Source of the DNA: an uncultured Planctomycetota bacterium
GTDB taxonomy: Bacteria > Planctomycetota > Phycisphaerae > Phycisphaerales > UBA5793
Length of the DNA stretch: 57,176 nt
Assembly: GCA_900696685.1 (NCBI GenBank)
Contig: CAADHA010000123.1
Location: 1-57,176, forward strand
Direction: 5' to 3'
This document shows positions 37,162-46,338 of the stretch, one piece after another (position 1 is the stretch's first letter; each line of letters starts with the position of its first letter). The position numbers and the translations under genes were made by a program. The notes under the pieces were generated by a model. The model had not been told where the DNA came from and made no database searches. It was given only the letters and a program-made list of their open reading frames with translations.

Positions 37162-38117
37162 ACCGTCTCGCGCCGTTGATCGCGTCCCTCGCCTGCGCCG
37201 CCGCGCTCGGCCTCGCGAGCGCCTCTCTGGCGCAGGATCAGCCCGATCCCGCCTTCATCCCCCCCCCCGATGCCGCCCGGACGCAAGCCCAGCGGCCGCC
37301 GGCCTGGCCCGGCCTGGACGAGCGCCTCGCCGCGCTCTCGCCCGCCAACCCCGAAGCGTACTTCCTGCTCGGCGAGGAGGCGATCGACGAATCGCAACTT
37401 GACACCGCCGCGCGCCTCTTCGTCCTCGCGGCCGTGCTCGACGGCGAGCGCTTCGGCCGCAGCGCCTGTCTCGCCCTCGCCGAGATCGAGAAGCGCCGCG
37501 GGCGCAGCGCGCTCGAACGCGACCTGCGCTCGCTTGCGAGTTTCCTGGGCAGCGGGGTCGAGGCAGGATCTTCCGAGGTGCTGGACTTCAGGGTGGCGGA
37601 GCGCGAGTTCCGCCGCGCCGCCGCTCTCCTCTCCGCCATGCTCGGCTTCTACCGCCAGGGCGATGGGCAGAAGGCACTCGCCGCGCTCGATCTCAACGCC
37701 GCGACCGAGCGCCTCGTGCTCGAGTTCGGCCGGTCGGTCGGCTCGATCGGGCGCATCATCTCCTTTTCGCGCAACTATCCGCGCTGCCCGACGTGCCGCA
37801 ACGAGCGGATCATCAAGTGCCCGACGTGCCGGGGCGGAGTCGTCCCCGGCCACTGCGGCGTGTGCAGGGGGCAGCACTTCATCATCTGCAACACGTGCAA
37901 CGGCAAGCCGGGCGAAACGATCACTCCCGCCGAGATCGACGCCATGCTCCGATTCGAGGTCGCGCTCCAGTCCGGCGCGGCCGCGCCGTGGTCCGCCCGC
38001 CTGTCAGTGGACGGCGACCGCCCCCGCCCCGTCCTCGACCTCACCATGCTCCCGCGCTGGTACGACGTCAACACAACGCTGACCGTCTATCGCAACGGGG
38101 CGTGGACGGTGCAGTAA
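37158..38117 (+). CDS. Exported protein with four CxxC pairs (DnaJ-like zinc-finger module)
   Basis: This 319-residue protein starts at TTG in a TTGA overlap with the previous stop; GGAGG lies seven bases upstream and decides the start. A signal peptide (LIASLACAAALGLASASLAQ) is followed by helical repeats. Then four CxxC pairs at C210/C213, C221/C224, C233/C236 and C244/C247 are spaced like the zinc-binding region of DnaJ. A short C-terminal beta-rich part follows. A C10 tract (37259-37268) encodes three prolines near the N-terminus. It is the last gene of the operon. A metal-binding or redox role outside the cytosol is inferred. Confidence 0.82.
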   Translation: MNRLAPLIASLACAAALGLASASLAQDQPDPAFIPPPDAARTQAQRPPAWPGLDERLAALSPANPEAYFLLGEEAIDESQLDTAARLFVLAAVLDGERFGRSACLALAEIEKRRGRSALERDLRSLASFLGSGVEAGSSEVLDFRVAEREFRRAAALLSAMLGFYRQGDGQKALAALDLNAATERLVLEFGRSVGSIGRIISFSRNYPRCPTCRNERIIKCPTCRGGVVPGHCGVCRGQHFIICNTCNGKPGETITPAEIDAMLRFEVALQSGAAAPWSARLSVDGDRPRPVLDLTMLPRWYDVNTTLTVYRNGAWTVQ

Positions 38118-38158
38118 CGCGGACTTCAGCCATGGTTAGCGCAAGTGAGGTCGTCTGA

Positions 38159-38761
38159 TTACCAACCTTGCGCACTCCCTTCCGATCTTCTCCTCGGGCA
38201 CTCGAACGGCCACTCGAGTGCCTTGCGGATGTGCATCCGCCTTGATTCATCCGTGCCAATGGTGATGACGATGGACTGGGCACAGGGCGCGTATGAACCA
38301 GGTTCGTGGGCACAACACGCCAGGTAGAAAAGAGCCGATCGGAAGGACTCTGAATGCCAGGTTGTCACTTCCGCATCTTCGGGGTTCTGCAGATGACGGT
38401 TTGGCCCTTCATCGATTTCCAGCCACTCGGACACCTCGTCCATGATGTCATGCACGCGTTCGCAGTCCCGCCCCCACGTACTCAGGGAGATGCACCCCGC
38501 GCGGAAAAGGAACTCCGTCACGGCCGAGATCGTCGACACGGACTCCTGATCCGCATCCCACACGAGAAGGGCCGCAAAGCGCGGCTCAATCCCGGCGAGA
38601 CTTCCCGGCAGTTCACTTGGTGCGTCGAGCGCGAGCAGATAAATCTCGCGCCGACTGTCCGGCTGCGAGTAAACCAATTCGGGCCTCTTGCCGCCCGCTT
38701 GCGCCTTGACATGGTGTAGGCAAGGGGGGCCCGGACTTGAAGGCAAATCGGTCGATACCAT
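38159..38761 (-). CDS. Hypothetical protein, DUF7684-like
   Basis: About 200 residues, no signal peptide. The central part (EIYLLALDAP, FAALLVWDADQESVSTISAV, EFLFRAGCISLSTWGRDCER) resembles small bacterial proteins of the DUF7684 type, which have no known function. ATG 38761 is used; the frame opens at 38797, but that start would overlap the divergent dehydrogenase gene. A TTG before VYSQPDS is a further possibility. Convergent with the ExbBD operon, 41 bases from its last gene. Confidence 0.6.
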   Translation of the reverse strand: MVSTDLPSSPGPPCLHHVKAQAGGKRPELVYSQPDSRREIYLLALDAPSELPGSLAGIEPRFAALLVWDADQESVSTISAVTEFLFRAGCISLSTWGRDCERVHDIMDEVSEWLEIDEGPNRHLQNPEDAEVTTWHSESFRSALFYLACCAHEPGSYAPCAQSIVITIGTDESRRMHIRKALEWPFECPRRRSEGSAQGW

Positions 38762-38766
38762 CGTGC

Positions 38767-40326
38767 ATGCCCCGTTCTTCACGCCTCGAACGAGCACCGG
38801 CGGACTTCATCCACGGGAAGTGGATTGACCTCGCGACAGCCGATGGGCGGGACGTCCGTTCCACCGCTGTCATCACTTCTGTCAATCCCGCGGCGCCCGA
38901 TGAGATCATCTGGCAAGGCGCGCCCGACGTCGCGCATGTCGATTCGGCCGTCGCCGCGGCGAGGCGGGCCTTTCCCGCGTGGGCGGCGCTGCCTGCCGCC
39001 GAGCGGCATCAGTTCCTGCGCCGCTACCAGCAGGTCGTCAAGGCCAATCTTGAACGCGTGGCCGGCCTCATCTGCGATGAGAGCGGCAAGACGATGGCCG
39101 AGTCGCGCTTCGAAGCCGGCGCTCTCATCGCCAAGGTGGACATCACCCTCGACCCCGCCGGCGCCTGGTCGCGCATCGCCGACTTCGAAGTGCCCGTCAG
39201 CGCGACGCGCAAGGGAATCAACCGCTTCAAGCCGCACGGCGTGATGGCGGTGATCGGCCCCTTCAACTTCCCCGCCCACCTGCCCAACGGGCACTTCATT
39301 CCCGCGCTCGCCGCGGGCAACACCATCGTCTTCAAGCCCAGCGACAAGACGCCGGCCGTGGGGCAGATCATCGCGGAGTTGTGGGAGGAGGCCGGCCTGC
39401 CGCCGGGGGTGTTCAACCTCGTGCAGGGCGCGGCGGACGTCGCGTCGAGTCTCGTGAGCCACGATGATCTCGACGGGATTCTCTTCACCGGCTCGTGGCC
39501 GGTCGGACGGCGCATTCTCGAAGCGAATCTCGACCGTCCCGGGCGCATCATCGCGCTGGAGATGGGCGGCAACAACGCGGCCGTGGTCATGGACGACGCC
39601 GACCTGCGCCAGGCGGTGATCGAGTGCGTGCGCGCCGGCTTCGCCACGACGGGACAGCGCTGCACCTGCACGCGGCGCATCATCGTGCATGAGGGCGTGA
39701 TGGATCGCGTCCGGCGGGCCTTTGTCGAGGCGGCGCGAAGTCTGGCCATCGGACCGGGACGGAGCGAACCGCCCGTTTTCATGGGGCCGGTGATCAATGA
39801 GCAGACGGTGCGCGCTGTCCTTGGTTTTCAGCGGCGGCTGGTTGCGCGCGGAGGGCGAGTGCTGCTCGAAGCGAGGCGGATCGGCCGTCCCGGCCACTTC
39901 ATCTCACCGGGCATCATCGAAGTGGACGGCTCGCAGTTCCGCGCCGGCGACGCCGAGCACGACTGCGAAGTCTTCGGCCCGCTCGTGCAACTCAGCGCCT
40001 GCCGCGGCCTTGACGAAGCGATCGCGCAGGCGAACGGGACGCAATACGGCCTCGCCGCCGCGATCTTCACCCAGCGAGCGAGCGACGCCGAACGCTATTT
40101 CCGCGAGGTCCGCGCGGGGTGCATCAACTGGAACACGGGCACGGCGGGGGCGTCGAGCAAACTCGCTTTCGGCGGCCTGGGCCGCAGCGGCAATCACCGC
40201 CCGGCCGGGGCGTTCAGCGTGGACTACTGCGCCTATCCCGTGGCGACAATGGTCGAAACTTCCCCCGATGCCGACGTGCCCGCGGGGATGACGTTCGATG
40301 ACGAGTGGCTCAGAGGAGACGGGTGA
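38767..40326 (+). CDS. astD: Aldehyde dehydrogenase, AstD-like (N-succinylglutamate 5-semialdehyde dehydrogenase)
   Basis: This 519-residue NAD-dependent aldehyde dehydrogenase has the AstD-specific FNFPAHLPNGHFIPALAAGN cofactor-binding block, the catalytic glutamate in LEMGGNN, the nucleophile in TTGQRCTCTRR and the C-terminal NWNTGTAGASSKLAFGG. AstD performs the last oxidation of the arginine succinyltransferase pathway, but none of the other ast genes is nearby, so the substrate may differ. The ATG at 38767 is chosen; TACCAT lies five bases before it, so the message may be leaderless. Confidence 0.85.
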   Translation: MPRSSRLERAPADFIHGKWIDLATADGRDVRSTAVITSVNPAAPDEIIWQGAPDVAHVDSAVAAARRAFPAWAALPAAERHQFLRRYQQVVKANLERVAGLICDESGKTMAESRFEAGALIAKVDITLDPAGAWSRIADFEVPVSATRKGINRFKPHGVMAVIGPFNFPAHLPNGHFIPALAAGNTIVFKPSDKTPAVGQIIAELWEEAGLPPGVFNLVQGAADVASSLVSHDDLDGILFTGSWPVGRRILEANLDRPGRIIALEMGGNNAAVVMDDADLRQAVIECVRAGFATTGQRCTCTRRIIVHEGVMDRVRRAFVEAARSLAIGPGRSEPPVFMGPVINEQTVRAVLGFQRRLVARGGRVLLEARRIGRPGHFISPGIIEVDGSQFRAGDAEHDCEVFGPLVQLSACRGLDEAIAQANGTQYGLAAAIFTQRASDAERYFREVRAGCINWNTGTAGASSKLAFGGLGRSGNHRPAGAFSVDYCAYPVATMVETSPDADVPAGMTFDDEWLRGDG

Positions 40327-40366
40327 GTCGTTGCACGCTCGGCGCCCCGGCGGCGTGATCCCTCCC

Positions 40367-41520
40367 TCAGTTGTCGCGCCGAACGAAGATGATGCACGCA
40401 ACCAGCAGCACGCCCGCCTCGAAGAGCAGCGAAGTGCCGATGATCATCCACCACGGCCGGCTGTTCTCGTACTCCTCGGCGCGGCGCATGATTTCGTGCT
40501 GACGCCTCTGGTGCTGCGTTATTCGTGATTCGGTTTCGACCTCTTCCGGGGAAGGCGGCGGCAGGTCCTCTCCGGCGAGCGTGGCCATGAGGCTTGCGGT
40601 CGTCATGCCCGAGTTGGTCTGGAGGCGGCGCTGCACGAGATTGGCCGTCGAGGCGGTCTTTGGAAGGATGAGCATCGTCAGCCGCGCCGCTTCGTGGAAG
40701 GGCACGAACTTCTCGATGCGTTTGCGCGCCTCGGCCAGGCTGGTCTCGTCGCTCTCCATCCTGCTGCGATAGCGGGCGACGGCGTCGGTGTCGCCCTGGG
40801 CGGCCGCGTCGGCGATGCGCTGCTGGTACCACTCGATGCGCTTCTGGTAGGCGTCGCGGTCGACTTCGGCCGGAAGGCGGAACTGGCTCAGCAGCACACC
40901 CTCCGTCGTCGCCAGCGTGAACAGCCCAAGCCACGCCAGGATCGTCAGCACCAGCGAGGGAAGCGTGGATCGCGTCAGGACGTTGAACAGCACCATGAAG
41001 GCGTAGAGGTAACTGAACACGAGCACAAGCACGGGAACGGCGATGAGCACCCCCCAGCGCCACTCCCCGACGCGCCACCGCATCACCAGCAGCGTGCCGA
41101 TGCAGAAGACCGCCACCTGGAGGAGCACGAACAGCAGGCTGCCGAAGTACTTGGTGAAGAAGACAGTGCTGCGCCGCACCGGCTTGCTGAGCACAAGGTC
41201 GATTGCGCCGCCGGCGAGGAAGTTGGGAAAGACTTCGGCCGTGGAGACCAGCGCCAGGATGATCGCCCCCCATCCGAGCCACACGCCGACGATGACGCCC
41301 GCAAACGCGAAGTCCATGAAAGGCACGACGAGCGGGCTGCCGGCCCGGAGCACCTCGTTCTCGATCGTGTACAGCCCGTACGCAATGCTGATGCCGCGAT
41401 CGTTGAAACCGATCGAACCGAACGACACGACGATGAGCAGCGAGATCGCCAGCACGAACCAGAAGAGTTTCTTGGCGAGCAGTTCGCGGTAGGAATCGAG
41501 GAGGATGGCGAGGACGGCGG

Positions 41521-41524
<4 letters not shown>
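40367..41524 (-). CDS. ABC transporter permease with large hydrophilic insert
   Basis: This 385-residue inner-membrane protein has about six transmembrane helices. A hydrophilic, probably coiled-coil region of about 150 residues (AYQKRIEWYQQRIADAAAQG onward) lies between the fifth helix and the last one (WWMIIGTSLLFEAGVLLVAC). The ABC-2 type signature around the third helix (FPNFLAGGAIDLVLSKPVRR) is clear. Its ATG overlaps the ATPase stop by four bases. The long insert may reach the periplasm or bind a partner. The substrate is unknown. Confidence 0.85.
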
Positions 41525-42582
<1,058 letters not shown>

Positions 42583-42661
42583 AGGTGATGATTGCGTTCG
42601 AAGGAAGGGCGATCAATTCCCTCGGTTTCTTGGGATTCGGCCGCGGTGCCTTGCGGAACCG

Positions 42662-44731
42662 TCAACCCTGCGGCCCGGAGGCGGAGATGAGCGAGGCAAG
42701 TCTGGTCAGCAGAACGTCGAAACGGGCGCGGTCGGCCTCGCTCAGGGGCGAAGTCCGGCCGGTCTGGATGGCGTCGGCGATCCGTGCCGCGCGGTCCACG
42801 TCGGTCGTGCGCTGACGCAGAACCAGATCAAGGGCGTCCACCCAGTCGCCGCTGCGCGTCGTGTCGGCATTGTCGAATCGCTCCAGGGCGATGAGGGCAA
42901 TGTTCCGCCAGCGTGCCTCGCTGTCCGAGTCGTTCGTCGCGACCGGGGCCGCCTGGAGGGCCGTCAGCATCGCTTCCGGATCGGCCCGCCGCCAGTGCAG
43001 TTCCGCCAGCCGCAGACACATCTGTCTCCGCTGCGCCTCGTTCACCGTCGCGATGCCGTTCGATCCGTTGCCCGGCTGGGGCAGCGTCAGGACGCGGCTG
43101 AGCGAGTTCACGCGGCGCTGAAGATCGACTCCTTCGCGGCCTGCAAGGATGTTGTCCGCATCGAGCCAGCCGGCTGGAGGAAGCGAAGAGAGGATCTGGC
43201 CGACTTCCTCGCCGAAGCGGCCCGGGTCGAGAACGGGCCAGGCGATGATGAGGCGCAGGGCCTCAAGTCCGCCGCGCCGCCCGGCTGCGCGCAGGGCGTG
43301 GGGATACACGGCGGCATCGGCGGCATGCGCCAGCAGCACCTCCTGATGCAGGCCCGAAGCCGCCAGGCCGCGCGCCGCCGCCGCCTTGCGCTCCGCGCCG
43401 ACTTCCGCAGATTGAAGGAGCGCCCTGAGCGTCTCGCCCGCCAGCGGCGCCGGACACCACGCGAGCAGTTCCGCCTCGACGGCGCTGAGACTCGTATGCC
43501 CCTGCCCGTGCAGGCGCTCGGAGATGATGAGGAGCTGCTCCGTGCCGAGATGGCCGGCGGTGGCCGAGGCCAGAAGCGCCGCGGCCGTGCCCCTGGGTCT
43601 TTCGGCGCGGACGAACCGCGCGATGAGGGCTTCGGTTGCGATCGGGTTGGCGTTCTGTCCCAGCACGCTGATGATTGCCGTTTCAAGGTCCGGGTCGGTC
43701 GCGTCCGCGAGCATCGGCCCGGCCAGCGCGGCCGCTCCTGCACTGTCCACCAGCGCCAGGCGGCGCACCGCCAGCGCCCGCAGCGGCGCCGCGGGATCGG
43801 TGGCCATCCGCCCGAGAATCACAGTCACCTCCGCACTGACCGGCTCGGCGTTGAGCACGCGCTGCTCGACGAGGTCAAGCCCCAGGCGCCGCACCGCCGT
43901 GCGCGGATGCCCCAGCAGAGTCAGGAGCAGGGCGTTGCGCTGCTCCGGGTCGGCGAGCGTGTAGTTGCGGTTCATCGCGGTGAGGAGGTCGCCGGTGAGA
44001 GCGGCCACGTCGCGCTGGAGGCTCTGGATTCGAAGCATCGCGTCATCGCGCTCGCGTTCGAGACGCCGGAGTTTGCGGCGGACCAGCCCGTCGCGCCCCT
44101 GCACGCGATTGTTGCGCCACCACGACTGCCAGCGCGTCATCGAGTCGCCGTAGTCCGCTCCGGTCACGCGGACGAGGGCGTCGAGTGCGGCGGTGCGCAC
44201 GGCAGGATCAACATCCGGTCCGAGGAGACTGATGAGCTGGTCCACGACCTCGACTTCGGTGAAGCGGCTGAGTGCGAGGATGAGGGCCGCCTGCTCTGGC
44301 GCCGGTCCGCCTCGCGCCAGACGCTGGCTCAGCCGCGCCAGCATGTCGGGCGGATAGGCGCCGATCGCATCCGCAAGGTCACCTCGCAATTCGACAGGAG
44401 CCGAAATCAGGCTCTCGACCAGCGCGTCGAAGAGCGCCTCGGGCGGCGGGTCGGAGTCGCGCACCGCGGTGCAGATCAACGCCACGACGTCGGGCCTCTG
44501 GAAGTCGCCCAGCAACTGTCCGAGGAGGGATATGGACTGCGGCCAGCCGGTATCGAGAAGCCTCCGGGCGGCGGTGCGCTGGACCCCGGCCTCGCCCGGG
44601 CCGTCGGTGAGAACGGTCCGCCACAGGGCCAGGTCCGCCTCCTGCGCCTCCGTCAATTGACTCCAGGCGGGCCGGATGAGGGTGAGTGCGGCTGCGAGGA
44701 TCAGAAGGAGTTGATGGAAGCGAGAGGGCAT
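42662..44731 (-). CDS. Exported HEAT-repeat protein
   Basis: This 689-residue protein has a signal peptide (LLLILAAALTLIRPAWSQ) and HEAT-type repeats throughout (DPAVRTAALDALVRVTG, HPRTAVRRLGLDLVEQRVL, APLRALAVRRLALVDSAGAA). A short basic coiled-coil (RRKLRRLERERDDAMLRIQS) sits near residue 230. No catalytic motif. ATG 44731 is preferred to 44755 because it directly begins the signal peptide. It precedes the ABC ATPase by 79 bases on the same strand and may be its periplasmic partner, which is inference. Confidence 0.82.
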   Translation of the reverse strand: MPSRFHQLLLILAAALTLIRPAWSQLTEAQEADLALWRTVLTDGPGEAGVQRTAARRLLDTGWPQSISLLGQLLGDFQRPDVVALICTAVRDSDPPPEALFDALVESLISAPVELRGDLADAIGAYPPDMLARLSQRLARGGPAPEQAALILALSRFTEVEVVDQLISLLGPDVDPAVRTAALDALVRVTGADYGDSMTRWQSWWRNNRVQGRDGLVRRKLRRLERERDDAMLRIQSLQRDVAALTGDLLTAMNRNYTLADPEQRNALLLTLLGHPRTAVRRLGLDLVEQRVLNAEPVSAEVTVILGRMATDPAAPLRALAVRRLALVDSAGAAALAGPMLADATDPDLETAIISVLGQNANPIATEALIARFVRAERPRGTAAALLASATAGHLGTEQLLIISERLHGQGHTSLSAVEAELLAWCPAPLAGETLRALLQSAEVGAERKAAAARGLAASGLHQEVLLAHAADAAVYPHALRAAGRRGGLEALRLIIAWPVLDPGRFGEEVGQILSSLPPAGWLDADNILAGREGVDLQRRVNSLSRVLTLPQPGNGSNGIATVNEAQRRQMCLRLAELHWRRADPEAMLTALQAAPVATNDSDSEARWRNIALIALERFDNADTTRSGDWVDALDLVLRQRTTDVDRAARIADAIQTGRTSPLSEADRARFDVLLTRLASLISASGPQG

Positions 44732-44781
44732 GGGCAGCGTTCTTCCGGCAAACATCGACGCGACGGGCCGCGTGTGTCGAT

Positions 44782-44811
44782 TTAACTGACGATGTTCATT
44801 GGGAGTATAAT
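44782..44811 (+). promoter_or_regulatory. Candidate sigma-70-type promoter for the TPR gene
   Basis: TTAACT (44782-44787), an 18-base spacer and TATAAT (44806-44811) form the best complete promoter seen in the window. It lies in the 172-base divergent region between the exported HEAT gene and the TPR gene and gives the latter a leader of about 85 bases. Confidence 0.5.
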
Positions 44812-44903
44812 CCGTCGCAATCCGAACAACTTCGCAGGATTGTGCATCGCCGGGCGATGAATGATCGAGGCGTGAGACCGGATCGGGTCACGAGGCCGGG
44901 CCA

Positions 44904-46262
44904 ATGAGCGAATGGAACAACGGCGAAGAGCACGTCGAACGCGCGCACGAACTCTTCGAACTCGGCCGCTGGGAAGAGGCCGAAGCGGAGTTGCGCAAGG
45001 CCCTTGCGATCAACCCCAACCAGGTGGACTGGACGTATAACCTCGGCCTGACGCTCGAGGCCGCCGGACGCCTCGTCGAGGCGATCGATGTCTTCGAGGC
45101 GGTGCATCGCCTTGATGCGCGACATTACCCCGCGCTGGTGAGCCTGGGCGTCAACCTCAGCCGCGCCGGCCGCCCCGCCGAAGCGCTCGCCGCCCTCGAA
45201 GAGGCCGTCAGACTCGATCCGGGCAATGAAGCGGCCTACTGCCCGCAGGTGGGCGCTCTCGCGCAAATGGGCCGGCACGACGAAGCCGAGCAGGTCTACT
45301 ACATGGCCCGGCAGATCCGCGAGGAGTGCCCCGTCTGCTGCGCCAACCTCGGCGAGAGCCTCCTCCAGCGCGGGCAGTTTGAGAAAGCGATCTGGTGCTT
45401 CAAGGAGGCGGCTCGCCTCGATCCGCGCATGCCCCGAGTCCACGCGCGCCTCGCCGCCGCCTACGCCTCGCTTGGACAACCCGAGCAGGCGCTTCGCCTG
45501 TACCTGCGCGCCCTGCGCGAGGACCCCGGCAACATCGACACGCTCCTCGATCTCGGGATGCACCTGGTCACGATGGACCGACTTCCTGAAGCGGCGGAGA
45601 AGTTCCGGCGCATCCTCGAACTTGAACCGGCCAACGCCGACGCCCATTTCCGCCTCGGGCAGATCGCCATCGCGGCGCGGCACTTCGCCGCCGCAGCCGT
45701 CGAATTCGAACTCGTCTCGAAACTGAACGCGGACTATCCCGGTGTCGCGCTGAACCTGGCGATCGTGGCCTACCACACGGGGCGGCACGACGTCGCCCGC
45801 CGCCACCTCGCCGGCGTGATCGAGTCGCTCACGCTCGATGAGCCTGACCTCCTCGGCCTGGCGGACCTGCTCAACGAAGTGGGCCTTCGGACCGAGGCGG
45901 CGCGGGCCCTGACGATGCTCGCCCAGCGCGAACCTCGCAACGCGGAGGCCTCACACCGCCTCGGCGTCCTCGCCCTCCGACGCGGCGACTTCGAGCGCGG
46001 CATCGAGTACACGCGCAGGGCGCTGCGCCTCGATCCCGCCCACGAGCGCGCCAACCACAATCTCCTGCTCGCCTACATCCGGTCAGGGCGGCATCAGCGG
46101 GCGCGGGTGATGCTCCGCCGCGCCCTCAAGGCCGCGCCCGACGATCCGACCATCCACCGCCTCGCCGTGCGCTTCCAGACGCTCTCCCTGGTCTACCGCG
46201 CGGGTCGGTCGCTGCGCCGCCTCATCGAGCACCGCCTCGGCCTGGGCGCGACCTCCGCATGA
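44904..46262 (+). CDS. Tetratricopeptide repeat protein
   Basis: This 452-residue protein without signal peptide is built almost entirely of TPR units (AHELFELGRWEEAEAELRKA, NLGESLLQRGQFEKAIWCFK, RLGVLALRRGDFERGIEYTR). The last 30 residues are basic and could contact membrane or nucleic acid. TPR proteins serve as protein-binding scaffolds. It lies 76 bases upstream of two membrane phosphatase genes on the same strand and might present them with partners, which is inference. Confidence 0.85.
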   Translation: MSEWNNGEEHVERAHELFELGRWEEAEAELRKALAINPNQVDWTYNLGLTLEAAGRLVEAIDVFEAVHRLDARHYPALVSLGVNLSRAGRPAEALAALEEAVRLDPGNEAAYCPQVGALAQMGRHDEAEQVYYMARQIREECPVCCANLGESLLQRGQFEKAIWCFKEAARLDPRMPRVHARLAAAYASLGQPEQALRLYLRALREDPGNIDTLLDLGMHLVTMDRLPEAAEKFRRILELEPANADAHFRLGQIAIAARHFAAAAVEFELVSKLNADYPGVALNLAIVAYHTGRHDVARRHLAGVIESLTLDEPDLLGLADLLNEVGLRTEAARALTMLAQREPRNAEASHRLGVLALRRGDFERGIEYTRRALRLDPAHERANHNLLLAYIRSGRHQRARVMLRRALKAAPDDPTIHRLAVRFQTLSLVYRAGRSLRRLIEHRLGLGATSA

Positions 46263-46312
46263 CCCCGCGGCGGCGTCGGACCGCACCCACCTCAGCGCGC
46301 GACGCGCCGCTC

Positions 46313-46318
46313 TAGAAT
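46313..46318 (+). promoter_or_regulatory. Candidate -10 element TAGAAT
   Basis: TAGAAT lies 20 bases before the GTG of the first membrane phosphatase gene. GAGG (46330-46333) in the short implied leader provides a ribosome-binding site. No clear -35 box. Confidence 0.35.
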
Positions 46319-46338
46319 GAGCCTGAATCGAGGCGCGC

